DNA of 63,908 nucleotides from Flavobacteriales bacterium (GTDB lineage: Bacteria; Bacteroidota; Bacteroidia; Flavobacteriales_D; Sanyastnellaceae), in contig JAQWTJ010000105.1 in assembly GCA_029242765.1 (NCBI GenBank), forward strand, positions 1-63,908, written 5' to 3'. Below are positions 55,596 to 63,080 of the stretch, piece by piece; the first letter of the stretch is position 1, and each line of letters opens with the position of its first letter. Under the pieces are notes generated by a model that saw only the letters and a program-made list of their open reading frames with translations, was not told the origin of the DNA and searched no databases. A program made the position numbers and the translations under genes.

Positions 55596-55978
55596 TCCAC
55601 CGAAGGCGCGTAATGCACCACTTTGACGCTGAGTACTTGATACAAGCCGTTGCCGATTGCCTCGACTTTTCTGACCATGTCCGCTGCGTCCACCTTGGAC
55701 GGATCGAAGCTGATATAGGCTGTATCCACCGGGCTATTTATCTTGAAGTCAACGCGGGTTTCCGCCACGCCGTGAAGCTCGAGCAACTCCTTCTTGACCT
55801 TTGCAACGCAGGCAATTTCACACATCATGCCCTCAATGGCCAGGCGTGCCTCGGTGCGTTCAGTGAATCCTTCAATGTTCTGGTGGTCGATCTCAACCGA
55901 TGGGGTGCAGCTTGAAAGGACCGCAAGGATAGCGAAAGCCACAAAAGATGAAAGGCGATGAGAATACGTGCGGGACAT
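55592..55978 (-). CDS. heavy-metal-associated (HMA) domain lipoprotein
   Basis: 128 residues. Lipoprotein signal with lipobox LSSC (about residue 24), then an HMA ferredoxin-like domain (about 42-118). The metal loop reads GMMCEIACVAKV, so the cysteines are spaced CxxxC rather than the usual CxxC of copper chaperones; this spacing recurs in Bacteroidota members. Probably an outer/periplasmic metal-binding protein. Coupling to ctaA (ATGA overlap) suggests a role in oxidase copper supply, which is an inference. Confidence 0.85.
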   Translation of the reverse strand: MSRTYSHRLSSFVAFAILAVLSSCTPSVEIDHQNIEGFTERTEARLAIEGMMCEIACVAKVKKELLELHGVAETRVDFKINSPVDTAYISFDPSKVDAADMVRKVEAIGNGLYQVLSVKVVHYAPSVE

Positions 55979-56005
55979 AGCGCGAAGTTACCGAGTTTCG
56001 CGTGA

Positions 56006-56908
56006 ATGAAGTTGGATTCAAGCAGCGGCAGCGTGCGAACTTATATGTTGTTGGGATTGCTGGCCATCATATGGGGCAGCTCATTCATCTTGATGAAGAT
56101 TGGACTGGTGGTTTTGGGGGCGACGCAACTGGCCATGTTACGTATGGCCTGTGCGGGAACGGCCTTGCTACCCGTGGTGATGCGCGGATGGCGCTTGCTG
56201 AAAAAAGACGATGTGGGGTGGTTGCTGCTGGTGGGGTTGGGGGGGAGTGTGGTGCCCGCTTGGCTTTTTGCCGATGCGCAGCGCGAAATCCCAAGCGCTA
56301 TGGCGGGGATGCTCAACACGCTCTCGCCACTTTTCACACTGATTATTGCCGTGTTCTTATTCAATACGCGTGCCAGTTGGCGTCAGGTTGTGGGCTTGCT
56401 GATCGGATTTGCTGGCGCGTTCGGTTTGATGACCTTGCGCGACATCGGGGGCGAGGTTCAGTTCTGGGCTGCCTCTAAAATCGTGCTGGCAACGATGCTC
56501 TACGGGTTGAGTATCAATGTGATTAAGAACAAGCTAAGCCATCAGCAACCCGTGTGGATTGCTGGGCTTTCATTATTTGCAGCCGGGGTCATCGGGTGGG
56601 TCTTTACGTTGGCACTGGGAACGGTGCCAGATTTAATGGCACATAGTCATACCGCGGAGGCTGTAAAGGCGGGAGCCGCCGTGGTGGTGCTCGGGCTTGT
56701 GGGCACAGGGTGGGCCCTGGTCCTATTCTATACAATAATTGCTCGGAGCAGCGCCATATTTGCGAGCTCCGTCACATACATTATTCCTCTGGTGGCGATT
56801 GCTTGGGGTCATTTGGACGGGGAAGGAATTGGGGTCGAAAAGATCGCCTACGGACTTGTCATTCTATCGGGGGTGCGCATGATTGCAAAGACGGAAAATC
56901 CTGCGTAA
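56006..56908 (+). CDS. EamA/DMT family transporter
   Basis: 300 residues with ten hydrophobic helices in two EamA repeats (about 12-140 and 160-295). Signatures IIWGSSFILMKIGL in helix 1 and SAMAGMLNTLSPLFTLIIA in the first repeat; SSAIFASSVTYIIPLVA in the second. Substrate unknown. It is not closely similar to the other EamA protein at 28.7 kb. Divergent from the HMA lipoprotein with only 27 bases between them; the rplU promoter lies in its 3' end. Confidence 0.88.
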   Translation: MKLDSSSGSVRTYMLLGLLAIIWGSSFILMKIGLVVLGATQLAMLRMACAGTALLPVVMRGWRLLKKDDVGWLLLVGLGGSVVPAWLFADAQREIPSAMAGMLNTLSPLFTLIIAVFLFNTRASWRQVVGLLIGFAGAFGLMTLRDIGGEVQFWAASKIVLATMLYGLSINVIKNKLSHQQPVWIAGLSLFAAGVIGWVFTLALGTVPDLMAHSHTAEAVKAGAAVVVLGLVGTGWALVLFYTIIARSSAIFASSVTYIIPLVAIAWGHLDGEGIGVEKIAYGLVILSGVRMIAKTENPA

Positions 56909-56913
56909 GTTTG
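56883..56913 (+). promoter_or_regulatory. rplU-rpmA promoter
   Basis: TTG (56883-56885), a 20-base spacer and TAAGTTTG (56906-56913): a complete match to the Bacteroidota consensus, overlapping the last codons of the EamA gene. Transcription would start about 20 bases before the rplU ATG. Confidence 0.7.
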
Positions 56914-56915
56914 CA

Positions 56916-56932
56916 CCCCTCAAAAAAAGGGG
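56916..56932 (+). promoter_or_regulatory. small leader hairpin covering the rplU Shine-Dalgarno-like sequence
   Basis: CCCC (56916-56919) can pair with GGGG (56929-56932) around a nine-base A-rich loop. The GGGG lies in AAGGGGA, seven bases before the ATG, a Shine-Dalgarno-like sequence unusual for Bacteroidota. Pairing would hide it. Confidence 0.4.
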
Positions 56933-56939
56933 AACTCTT

Positions 56940-57476
56940 ATGTACGCTATCGTAGAAATTGCAGGGCACCAGTATAAGGTACAGCAAGACCAGCGCGTGT
57001 ATGTGAACCGTCTTCCACAGGATGAAGGCGCGAAGGTCAGCTTTGACCGCGTGCTTTTGGTGGACAATGGTAAGCAGATCGACGTTGGCGCCCCAGCAGT
57101 CAAAGGCGCGACGGTCTATGCCGTCATTGAACGCCACCTCAAGGGTGACAAGGTGCTTGTCTTCAAAAAGAAGCGCCGTAAAGGTCACGTGAAAAAGAAC
57201 GGCTTCCGCCCGTCATTGACCGAGATTTCGATCAAAGGCATCAAGGTCGGAGGTGCAGCCCCTAAAGTTGCTGCCAAGAAGGCCGAAACAGCCAAAGCCG
57301 ACGGCGATAAGCCCGCAGCTAAGAAGCCAGCAGCTAAAAAGCCAGCAGCTAAAAAGCCAGCAGCTAAGAAGCCAGCAGCTAAGAAGCCAGCAGCTAAGAA
57401 GCCAGCAGCCAAGAAGCCAGCAGCTAAGAAGCCAGCAGCTAAGAAGGCCGCTGACAAAACTGAAAACAAGGACTAA
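56940..57476 (+). CDS. rplU: 50S ribosomal protein L21 with PAAKK-repeat C-terminal tail
   Basis: 178 residues; the core L21 fold (1-103: MYAIVEIAGHQYKVQQD ... VLVFKKKRRKGHVKKNGFRPSLTEISI) is normal and binds 23S rRNA. After the core comes a linker and nine PAAKK repeats (about 125-169), ending ADKTENKD. The family is usually about 103 residues long. The tail is strongly basic, like histone H1 or mycobacterial HupB tails, and should be disordered and bind nucleic acid. I chose the ATG at 56940, the first residue of the conserved fold. It lies three bases before rpmA. Confidence 0.95.
   Translation: MYAIVEIAGHQYKVQQDQRVYVNRLPQDEGAKVSFDRVLLVDNGKQIDVGAPAVKGATVYAVIERHLKGDKVLVFKKKRRKGHVKKNGFRPSLTEISIKGIKVGGAAPKVAAKKAETAKADGDKPAAKKPAAKKPAAKKPAAKKPAAKKPAAKKPAAKKPAAKKPAAKKAADKTENKD
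57312..57446 (+). repeat. nine 15-base tandem repeats in rplU
   Basis: Nine consecutive 15-base units of the form CCAGCAGCTAAGAAG, differing at single bases, each encoding Pro-Ala-Ala-Lys-Lys. They are continuous and in frame, with no spacers, so they are not CRISPR repeats. Confidence 0.95.
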
Positions 57477-57479
57477 GTC

Positions 57480-57743
57480 ATGGCACACAAAAAAGCAGCC
57501 TCGTCGTCCAAGAACGGACGCGAATCAGAAAGTAAACGACTGGGGGTCAAGATTTACGGTGGCCAGAAGTGCATCGCGGGCAACATCCTTGTTCGCCAGC
57601 GCGGTACGCCACACAACCCCGGTGAAAACGTGGGCATTGGCAAGGATCACACCTTGTTTGCACTCGTTGACGGCACGGTTGAATTCCGCCGCCGTCGTGG
57701 CAATAAGAGCTTTGTTTCGGTCGTACCGAACGCAGAGGCCTGA
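57480..57743 (+). CDS. rpmA: 50S ribosomal protein L27
   Basis: 87 residues, standard length. Begins [16 protein letters not shown], the mature L27 N-terminus, without the Firmicutes cleavable extension, and contains [19 protein letters not shown] and HTLFALVDG. The N-terminal tail reaches the peptidyl transferase centre. Followed by an intrinsic terminator. Confidence 0.97.
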   Translation: MAHKKAASSSKNGRESESKRLGVKIYGGQKCIAGNILVRQRGTPHNPGENVGIGKDHTLFALVDGTVEFRRRRGNKSFVSVVPNAEA

Positions 57744-57768
57744 TTGCTAACCACACGAATTTGGAAAG

Positions 57769-57803
57769 CTCCCCGCGCCTCACAGGTCGGGGAGTTTTTT
57801 TTT
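57769..57803 (+). terminator. intrinsic terminator after rpmA
   Basis: Stem CTCCCCG/CGGGGAG with a 12-base loop and nine T residues. It ends the rplU-rpmA transcript 20 bases before the serS ATG. Confidence 0.9.
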
Positions 57804-57822
57804 GACACCTTGCACTTGCAAT

Positions 57823-59094
57823 ATGCTCACGCTACACACCCTCCGCAATGATCGCGACTCGCTGATCAAAGCATTCAAATCACGCAACCTCGACGTGACA
57901 GAAACTGTGGACCGGATCCTAGCCATCGATCAGGACCGTCGCCAAACGCAGAAAGCCCTCGACGATTTGAAGCAATCACAAAATGTGGCTTCACGGGAAA
58001 TTGGGGAGCTTTTCAAGAGCGGACAGCGCGAGGTGGCTGAAGAAAAGAAAGCTGCAATGGGCGACATCAAGGAGCGCATTCACACCCTGGAGCAAGCCAT
58101 GCGTACTCTGGAGGAGCAGCAACTTGAGGGGTTGTTAGAATTGCCCAACCGCCCTCACCCTTCGGTGCCCGTTGGGACCAGCGACAAGGACAATGTCGTG
58201 CTCAGCGAAGAAGGCACTTTGCCTGAAATGGGGGAAGGTGCGCTGCCGCATTGGGAGTTGTGCGAACGCTATGGCTTGATTGATTTTGAACTCGGAACCA
58301 AGATTACGGGGGCCGGCTTTCCAGTGTACCGTGGGAAGGGGGCGCGATTGCAGCGCGCGCTGATTGCCTTTTTCCTGGACCGCGCCGTGGAGGCTGGGTA
58401 CGAGGAATTCATTCCGCCTTTGCTTGTCAATTCTGCTTCTGGACAAGGGACTGGGCAATTGCCAGACAAGGAGGGCCAAATGTACCATTGTGCTGAGGAC
58501 GACCTGTATTTAATCCCCACTGCTGAGGTGCCGCTGACGAACATCCACCGTGATGTCGTGCACAAATCTGATGATCTACCGATCAAACTTTGCGGCTACA
58601 CCCCTTGCTTCCGGCGCGAGGCGGGTTCCTATGGAAAAGACGTGCGCGGGCTCAACCGCTTGCACCAATTTGACAAAGTGGAGATTGTACAGATTGAGCA
58701 CCCTGACCGTTCCTACGCGACACTTGACGCCATGGTGGAGCATGTGCGGGACTTGCTGCGAGCGCTCGAGCTGCCGTTCCGCACTTTGCGGTTGTGCGGG
58801 GGCGACCTGAGTTTTGCCAGCAGTCTGACATTCGACCTCGAGGTATGGTCAGCGGCCCAAGGGCGCTGGCTTGAGGTCTCGAGCATTTCCAATTTCGAGA
58901 CCTTTCAAGCCAATCGCCTCAGTTGTCGATACCGTGGGGCAGATGGGAAAAATCAGCTGGTCCACACCCTCAACGGCAGCGCCTTGGCTCTGCCTCGCAT
59001 TGTGGCCGCCCTCCTGGAAAACAACCAGACCTCCGACGGCATCACCGTCCCGGAAGCGCTGCGCCCCTACACAGGCTTCAGCATTATCAACTGA
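57823..59094 (+). CDS. serS: seryl-tRNA synthetase
   Basis: Class II synthetase, 423 residues, charging tRNA-Ser. N-terminal coiled-coil arm (about 1-110) that binds the long variable arm. Motif 2 is CFRREAGSYGKDVRGLNRLHQF and motif 3 is in NGSALALPRIVAALLEN. I chose the ATG at 57823 (MLTLHTLRNDRDSLIKAF); an in-frame TTG seven codons upstream lies inside the rpmA terminator. Five bases before the next gene. Confidence 0.96.
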   Translation: MLTLHTLRNDRDSLIKAFKSRNLDVTETVDRILAIDQDRRQTQKALDDLKQSQNVASREIGELFKSGQREVAEEKKAAMGDIKERIHTLEQAMRTLEEQQLEGLLELPNRPHPSVPVGTSDKDNVVLSEEGTLPEMGEGALPHWELCERYGLIDFELGTKITGAGFPVYRGKGARLQRALIAFFLDRAVEAGYEEFIPPLLVNSASGQGTGQLPDKEGQMYHCAEDDLYLIPTAEVPLTNIHRDVVHKSDDLPIKLCGYTPCFRREAGSYGKDVRGLNRLHQFDKVEIVQIEHPDRSYATLDAMVEHVRDLLRALELPFRTLRLCGGDLSFASSLTFDLEVWSAAQGRWLEVSSISNFETFQANRLSCRYRGADGKNQLVHTLNGSALALPRIVAALLENNQTSDGITVPEALRPYTGFSIIN

Positions 59095-59099
59095 TCGCC

Positions 59100-59708
59100 A
59101 TGCGCCCACTGATCGCCGTCCTCGCCTTCATGATAGGTCTTGCCGCAACGCTCGGTTCATGCTCCGCGCCGGAGCGAACCCAGCAACTGGGTCAGCTCGA
59201 GGCGCTACTTTCTAGACTCGACAGTGCGGAACTCGCCTACAATGACAAGCCTTTGGAACGAGGGATCCTTGTAAAAAGGGCGTGCGACAGTTTGCTGCAG
59301 GCGGTCGATATGGCCCTGCTCGGACGCGAAGTCACCCGCTCGACAGCCGAGCCTTTCAACGGCCTCAGCACCTGTCGTCGACTGCTCAAAGACCAAGGCA
59401 TTCGGCAGCGGCGTATCGCCCAAGAACTCAGCCGCACCCGGTCGCAGGTCACCCTCCTCTCTGAAGCCATCCGTACCCGAGCGCGCCACGATGCTCAGGG
59501 CACGCCCATTGATGCCGACTATCTCAAGCGAGCCCAGAGCGATGAGTCGCGCATAGCCGAGCATCTCATCGCCGAAATGGCGGCCACAAGCGATTTGCTC
59601 CATCGCGGCCTGGTGGAATTCGACGCGGTGGAAGTTGCCGTAACTTCTTGGCTCGATTCGACCAACACCGTCCAACGCCCCAACCCCGTCCCCCGCAACG
59701 CCCCATGA
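59100..59708 (+). CDS. lipoprotein of unknown function
   Basis: 202 residues, not recognised. Lipoprotein signal with lipobox LGSC (Cys at about residue 21). The remainder is helical and charged, with heptad-like Leu spacing (LEALLSRLDSAELAY, LSRTRSQVTLLSEAI), so coiled coil is likely; there are no catalytic motifs. It starts five bases after serS and its stop overlaps the ATG of the TPR gene (ATGA), so the two are co-translated and may act together at the envelope. Confidence 0.8.
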   Translation: MRPLIAVLAFMIGLAATLGSCSAPERTQQLGQLEALLSRLDSAELAYNDKPLERGILVKRACDSLLQAVDMALLGREVTRSTAEPFNGLSTCRRLLKDQGIRQRRIAQELSRTRSQVTLLSEAIRTRARHDAQGTPIDADYLKRAQSDESRIAEHLIAEMAATSDLLHRGLVEFDAVEVAVTSWLDSTNTVQRPNPVPRNAP

Positions 59709-61561
59709 ATACTTCGCTCCGCTCGTTCCTACTCACCTCATCGGCCGCCGCCGCGCTGCAAATTTTCAGCGCTATCAGTGGCTTGAGTGGAACATGCAGT
59801 GCGCAGACCGATATGGAATTGGCGACCTACTACTACAACAGCGGATCGTATGAACAGGCCAAGTTGTACTTCGACAAGTTGTGGAAGCGCGACAAATCTG
59901 CGGCGACCTACGAGATGTACATCAACACTTTGCTGGAACTCGAGGCATACGACACAGCAGAGAAAATCGTCAAAGCCCGGCTCAGAAGCCGCAAGGATCA
60001 GGCGATGGCCCAAGTCGATCTCGGTGATTTGTACTTGCGAATCGGCGAGCACGCAAAGGCCGAAAACGCCTTCGATAAGGCGCTTGATCAACTCGCGCCG
60101 GGACGAGCTGCAACCAAGCGCATTGCCGAGGCCTTCATCAAGCTGAATCAACTCGACCGCGCGCTAATCGTGTACGAAAAGGGCGCGAAGACCGACCCGA
60201 ATAAATATGGCTACCATTATGAATTGGCCAATTTGCAGGGGCTCAGAGGAGATCACAACGGGATGATCGACGCCTACATCGAGTTGCTGCACATCAAGCC
60301 AAGTTACCTGCGCACGGTTCAAAACAGCTTCAACCGCAACCTCCGCGTGAGCAGCGATCCTGTGCAGGCTGAAAATGTGCGCAAAAAAGTCCTCGGCGCA
60401 GCCCAACGCTACCCAGAAGATGTCGTGTTCACTGAGCTGTTGATTTGGTACTTCAGCCAAGCCCGCAATTTCAACGCGGCCATGACCCAAGCCATCGCAT
60501 TGGACCGTAGAAGAAATGAAGACGGCAAACGCATCATGACACTCGCGGCCACAGCCCGAAAGAACAAGGCCCTCAAGGCCGCAGGCAAAGGCTATGCGGC
60601 CGTCGTGAAAATGGGCCGCTCGGGCCGTTACTACCACGCTGCCCGTAGAGCCGTGCTTGAAGTCCAACTCGAAGACATCACCGAAACCCTCCCGCTGGAT
60701 ACGGCCGCAGCCACACAGCTGAGCGGCCAATACGAAACGGCCGTAGCCGAGTTCAACCGCAACCCCGAGGCCGCGCTGCTTATGCGCGACCGAGCTCGAC
60801 TGCTCGCCTTCTACCTCGACCAGCCCCAACAAGCACTCGAGCTGCTCGACGAGGCCATTGCCTTCCCCGGCGTTGCAAAAGAGGCCCGCTCAGAAATCAA
60901 ACTCGAGCAGGGCGACGTCCTCGTCTTCCTCGACGACGTCTGGAGCGCCTCGCTCTTGTTTTCCCAAATCGATCTCGATCACAAAGAGGGCATTCTCGGT
61001 CAGAAGGCCAAGTTTCGCAACGCCCGGATATCGTACTTCACAGGGGATTTTCATTGGGCACAGGCGCAGCTTGACATCCTCAAGGCCAGCACCTCCAAGC
61101 TCATTTCCAACGATGCCATTGAACTGAGTCTCCTGATCACAGACAACTTCAACATGGACACGGTCACCGCACCCATGGAGCAGTTTGCCCGTGCCGACCT
61201 GCTGCGTTACCGCAACAAGCTCAGCGACTGCCTCACCACACTTGACTCACTGCAAAGTCATTGGCCAGGCCACGTTCTCGAAGACGAAATACTGATGATA
61301 CGCGCTGAAATTGCCACACGCTTCGGGGATCATCAAACGGCAGCCGATCACTATGAACAGGTATTGGACACACACTTTGACGACATCCACGCCGACAACG
61401 CCTTGTTCCTCTGGGCAGATTTGACTCACCACGCGCTCGATCAACCCGCCGAAGCTCAAGTGTTGTACGAGCGATTGCTCGTAGAATACCCCGGTAGTTT
61501 GTTCGTTGTGGAGGCCCGCAAGCGGTTCCGCACCTTGCGCGGAGACGAGTTGGCCGAATAA
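59705..61561 (+). CDS. exported tetratricopeptide repeat protein
   Basis: 618 residues from the ATG overlapping the upstream stop. Signal peptide to about residue 38 (GTCSAQ). TPR repeats run from about 40 to 230 (ATYYYNSGSYEQAKLYFDKL, VDLGDLYLRIGEHAKAENAF, AFIKLNQLDRALIVYEKGAK) and again at about 520-600 (IATRFGDHQTAADHYEQVL). A middle helical region joins them. Periplasmic scaffold for protein complexes is likely; partners are unknown, apart from the coupled lipoprotein. Confidence 0.85.
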   Translation: MNTSLRSFLLTSSAAAALQIFSAISGLSGTCSAQTDMELATYYYNSGSYEQAKLYFDKLWKRDKSAATYEMYINTLLELEAYDTAEKIVKARLRSRKDQAMAQVDLGDLYLRIGEHAKAENAFDKALDQLAPGRAATKRIAEAFIKLNQLDRALIVYEKGAKTDPNKYGYHYELANLQGLRGDHNGMIDAYIELLHIKPSYLRTVQNSFNRNLRVSSDPVQAENVRKKVLGAAQRYPEDVVFTELLIWYFSQARNFNAAMTQAIALDRRRNEDGKRIMTLAATARKNKALKAAGKGYAAVVKMGRSGRYYHAARRAVLEVQLEDITETLPLDTAAATQLSGQYETAVAEFNRNPEAALLMRDRARLLAFYLDQPQQALELLDEAIAFPGVAKEARSEIKLEQGDVLVFLDDVWSASLLFSQIDLDHKEGILGQKAKFRNARISYFTGDFHWAQAQLDILKASTSKLISNDAIELSLLITDNFNMDTVTAPMEQFARADLLRYRNKLSDCLTTLDSLQSHWPGHVLEDEILMIRAEIATRFGDHQTAADHYEQVLDTHFDDIHADNALFLWADLTHHALDQPAEAQVLYERLLVEYPGSLFVVEARKRFRTLRGDELAE

Positions 61562-61582
61562 GCCTCGACCGCCTCAACGTTT

Positions 61583-62386
61583 TCAGTCCCGCTTGATCAG
61601 CAGGTAAATCCCCTGCGCAATCATCCATTGCGCAATGATATAGGTGAGCATAACGGCGTGATGTGACCAAGAAAGGGGCTCGTAGAATTTGTCAATTGCG
61701 ATTAAGATGTCACTGGCCATAAAGACCAATGCGCCCAACGATAGCAAGCGAACAGCTTTTCTAAACTCCACACCACCAGAACCGGCATCCATCGACCAAG
61801 CGGTGAAGGCCATCGTGCCAATGACCAAGCTGTAGACAAGCAAAGCAGGAGCCATATCTCCAGCGCCCTCCAACAACAAAATGTTGAGCCCCAACACAAC
61901 CGAGCCCAGCAATGAAGCCACCACAACGCGGCTGCGCAGAGACGTCACGCCCAAATTCACCGCCTGAACAATGCGTCGGAAAGCCATGATGTAGCCGAAA
62001 TGACCGAGGAGAAATGCGGAGAGTCCGATTAGAAACGCCAGCGAACCATCGCGAGTCAAGGCGATGTCTCCAACCCAGCACAACATCATCGCCCACGCCA
62101 CCCAAAAGCCCACGCCGTGCGTGCTCAAGCCCTTCACTCTGCAAGCGCCCGTGCCCACACAAGTGCGCATCAACAAAATCGGCATTAAAAAGGCCTTGGC
62201 GGCGTCGTGAACAAAATGCCAAGTCGCCGGGTCCCACGTGACAACTGCAACATCGCCTGTCAAATCTACACGACGGCCCAAGGACATCGCAGCAAACAAA
62301 GCGAGCGCTAGGGCCACGTACGCGGCATCAAAAACTTGATTGGATGAGCCTTTCGGCTCAAGAGTGTGCGGAACAGTTTTGGTCAT
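61583..62386 (-). CDS. YhhN family membrane protein (lysoplasmalogenase-like)
   Basis: 267 residues with about eight hydrophobic helices. It matches the YhhN/TMEM86 layout: WHFVHDAAKAFLMPILLM near the start (the K-P helix motif), WVGDIALTRDGSLAFLIGLSAFLLGHFGYI with conserved Gly-Asp and His, and FMASDILIAIDKF near the end. Mammalian TMEM86B cleaves lysoplasmalogens; the bacterial substrate is not known. I chose the ATG at 62386, since the in-frame sequence upstream runs through a terminator hairpin. Converges with the TPR gene. Confidence 0.8.
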   Translation of the reverse strand: MTKTVPHTLEPKGSSNQVFDAAYVALALALFAAMSLGRRVDLTGDVAVVTWDPATWHFVHDAAKAFLMPILLMRTCVGTGACRVKGLSTHGVGFWVAWAMMLCWVGDIALTRDGSLAFLIGLSAFLLGHFGYIMAFRRIVQAVNLGVTSLRSRVVVASLLGSVVLGLNILLLEGAGDMAPALLVYSLVIGTMAFTAWSMDAGSGGVEFRKAVRLLSLGALVFMASDILIAIDKFYEPLSWSHHAVMLTYIIAQWMIAQGIYLLIKRD

Positions 62387-62440
62387 CGGTCGACAATTTG
62401 CGACACGCCTACCACAATCGCAAAAGCGGGTTCTAAGCAT

Positions 62441-62473
62441 GCAAAAGGGCCGCCCTTTCGAGCGGCCCTTTTT
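62441..62473. terminator. bidirectional-type intrinsic terminator
   Basis: Nine-base-pair stem AAGGGCCGC/GCGGCCCTT with an eight-base loop, five T on the plus side and four on the minus side. As genes on both sides are on the minus strand, it most likely ends the dockerin-like gene transcript before the YhhN gene. Confidence 0.8.
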
Positions 62474-62572
62474 AGTAAGCAAAGGATTGGTTTAGTACAG
62501 ATGACTTACAGGGCGAGGTTAAGCCCCGAAGTCTTCTGTCTTTGTAATTCGGTCCAAGTGAAAGGGATCGAA

Positions 62573-62989
62573 TTATCCGCAGGATTGGCCGTAATAGCCA
62601 AGGACCGTGAGCAAGTCCGGAGCACCTACGACGTTGTCATCATTCTGGTCGTAGTCGCCGCAGCCCGACATACAACCGTACCATCCGAGAATATCAAGGA
62701 TGTCAAGTGTGGAAACGTGGCCGTCTCCGTTGACATCACCCGGGCAGTTCAAGTGAGCGCGATCCGGCTGGTGGAATCCCACCGTTTGGATATAGCCCGC
62801 AGGCACAGCAATAGTTCCGGAGAACGCTTGGCCGATTGAGCCGTTTGCTGCAACCGTAGCTGCGCCGCTCTCACCGTTGTGGAAACCCGCCGTGATAGCG
62901 TGTCGATCCAAAACGGCCTGAGCTTGGGCCTCTGAGCTGCAAAGCCCGATGGCTCCAAAAAGCAAAGCTATGAGTAGTACTTTTTTCAT
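62573..62989 (-). CDS. small secreted protein with dockerin-type Ca-binding repeats
   Basis: 138 residues from the ATG at 62989 (MKKVLLIALLF). Signal peptide to about residue 24 (EAQAQA). The middle shows a short beta region, and the C-terminus has two dockerin type I-like calcium loops: DVNGDGHVSTLD (about 85-96) and DYDQNDDNVVGAPD (about 110-123). No Lys follows the signal peptide. It lacks a T9SS sorting domain; in marine bacteria such modules are common at the end of surface proteins without cellulosomes. Function unknown. Confidence 0.75.
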   Translation of the reverse strand: MKKVLLIALLFGAIGLCSSEAQAQAVLDRHAITAGFHNGESGAATVAANGSIGQAFSGTIAVPAGYIQTVGFHQPDRAHLNCPGDVNGDGHVSTLDILDILGWYGCMSGCGDYDQNDDNVVGAPDLLTVLGYYGQSCG

Positions 62990-63080
62990 GTTTTCGTTCA
63001 AATGGTTGTCACTCAATTCATCAGAATTAGCTGCCGATTAAAGCAAGTCACCCAGACTTTGCGTGTCTTGACGTCGTCTA

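Noticed and set aside
57312-57446. Short direct repeats that might look like a CRISPR array
   Set aside because: Units are contiguous without spacers and encode an in-frame PAAKK tail of L21.
62387-62482. N-terminal extension of the YhhN-family protein
   Set aside because: The extension translates an intrinsic terminator hairpin and lacks hydrophobic or conserved sequence.
62573-62989. Cellulosome-type dockerin
   Set aside because: Calcium loops are dockerin-like, but there is no glycoside hydrolase or cohesin nearby, so only a dockerin-like module is claimed.
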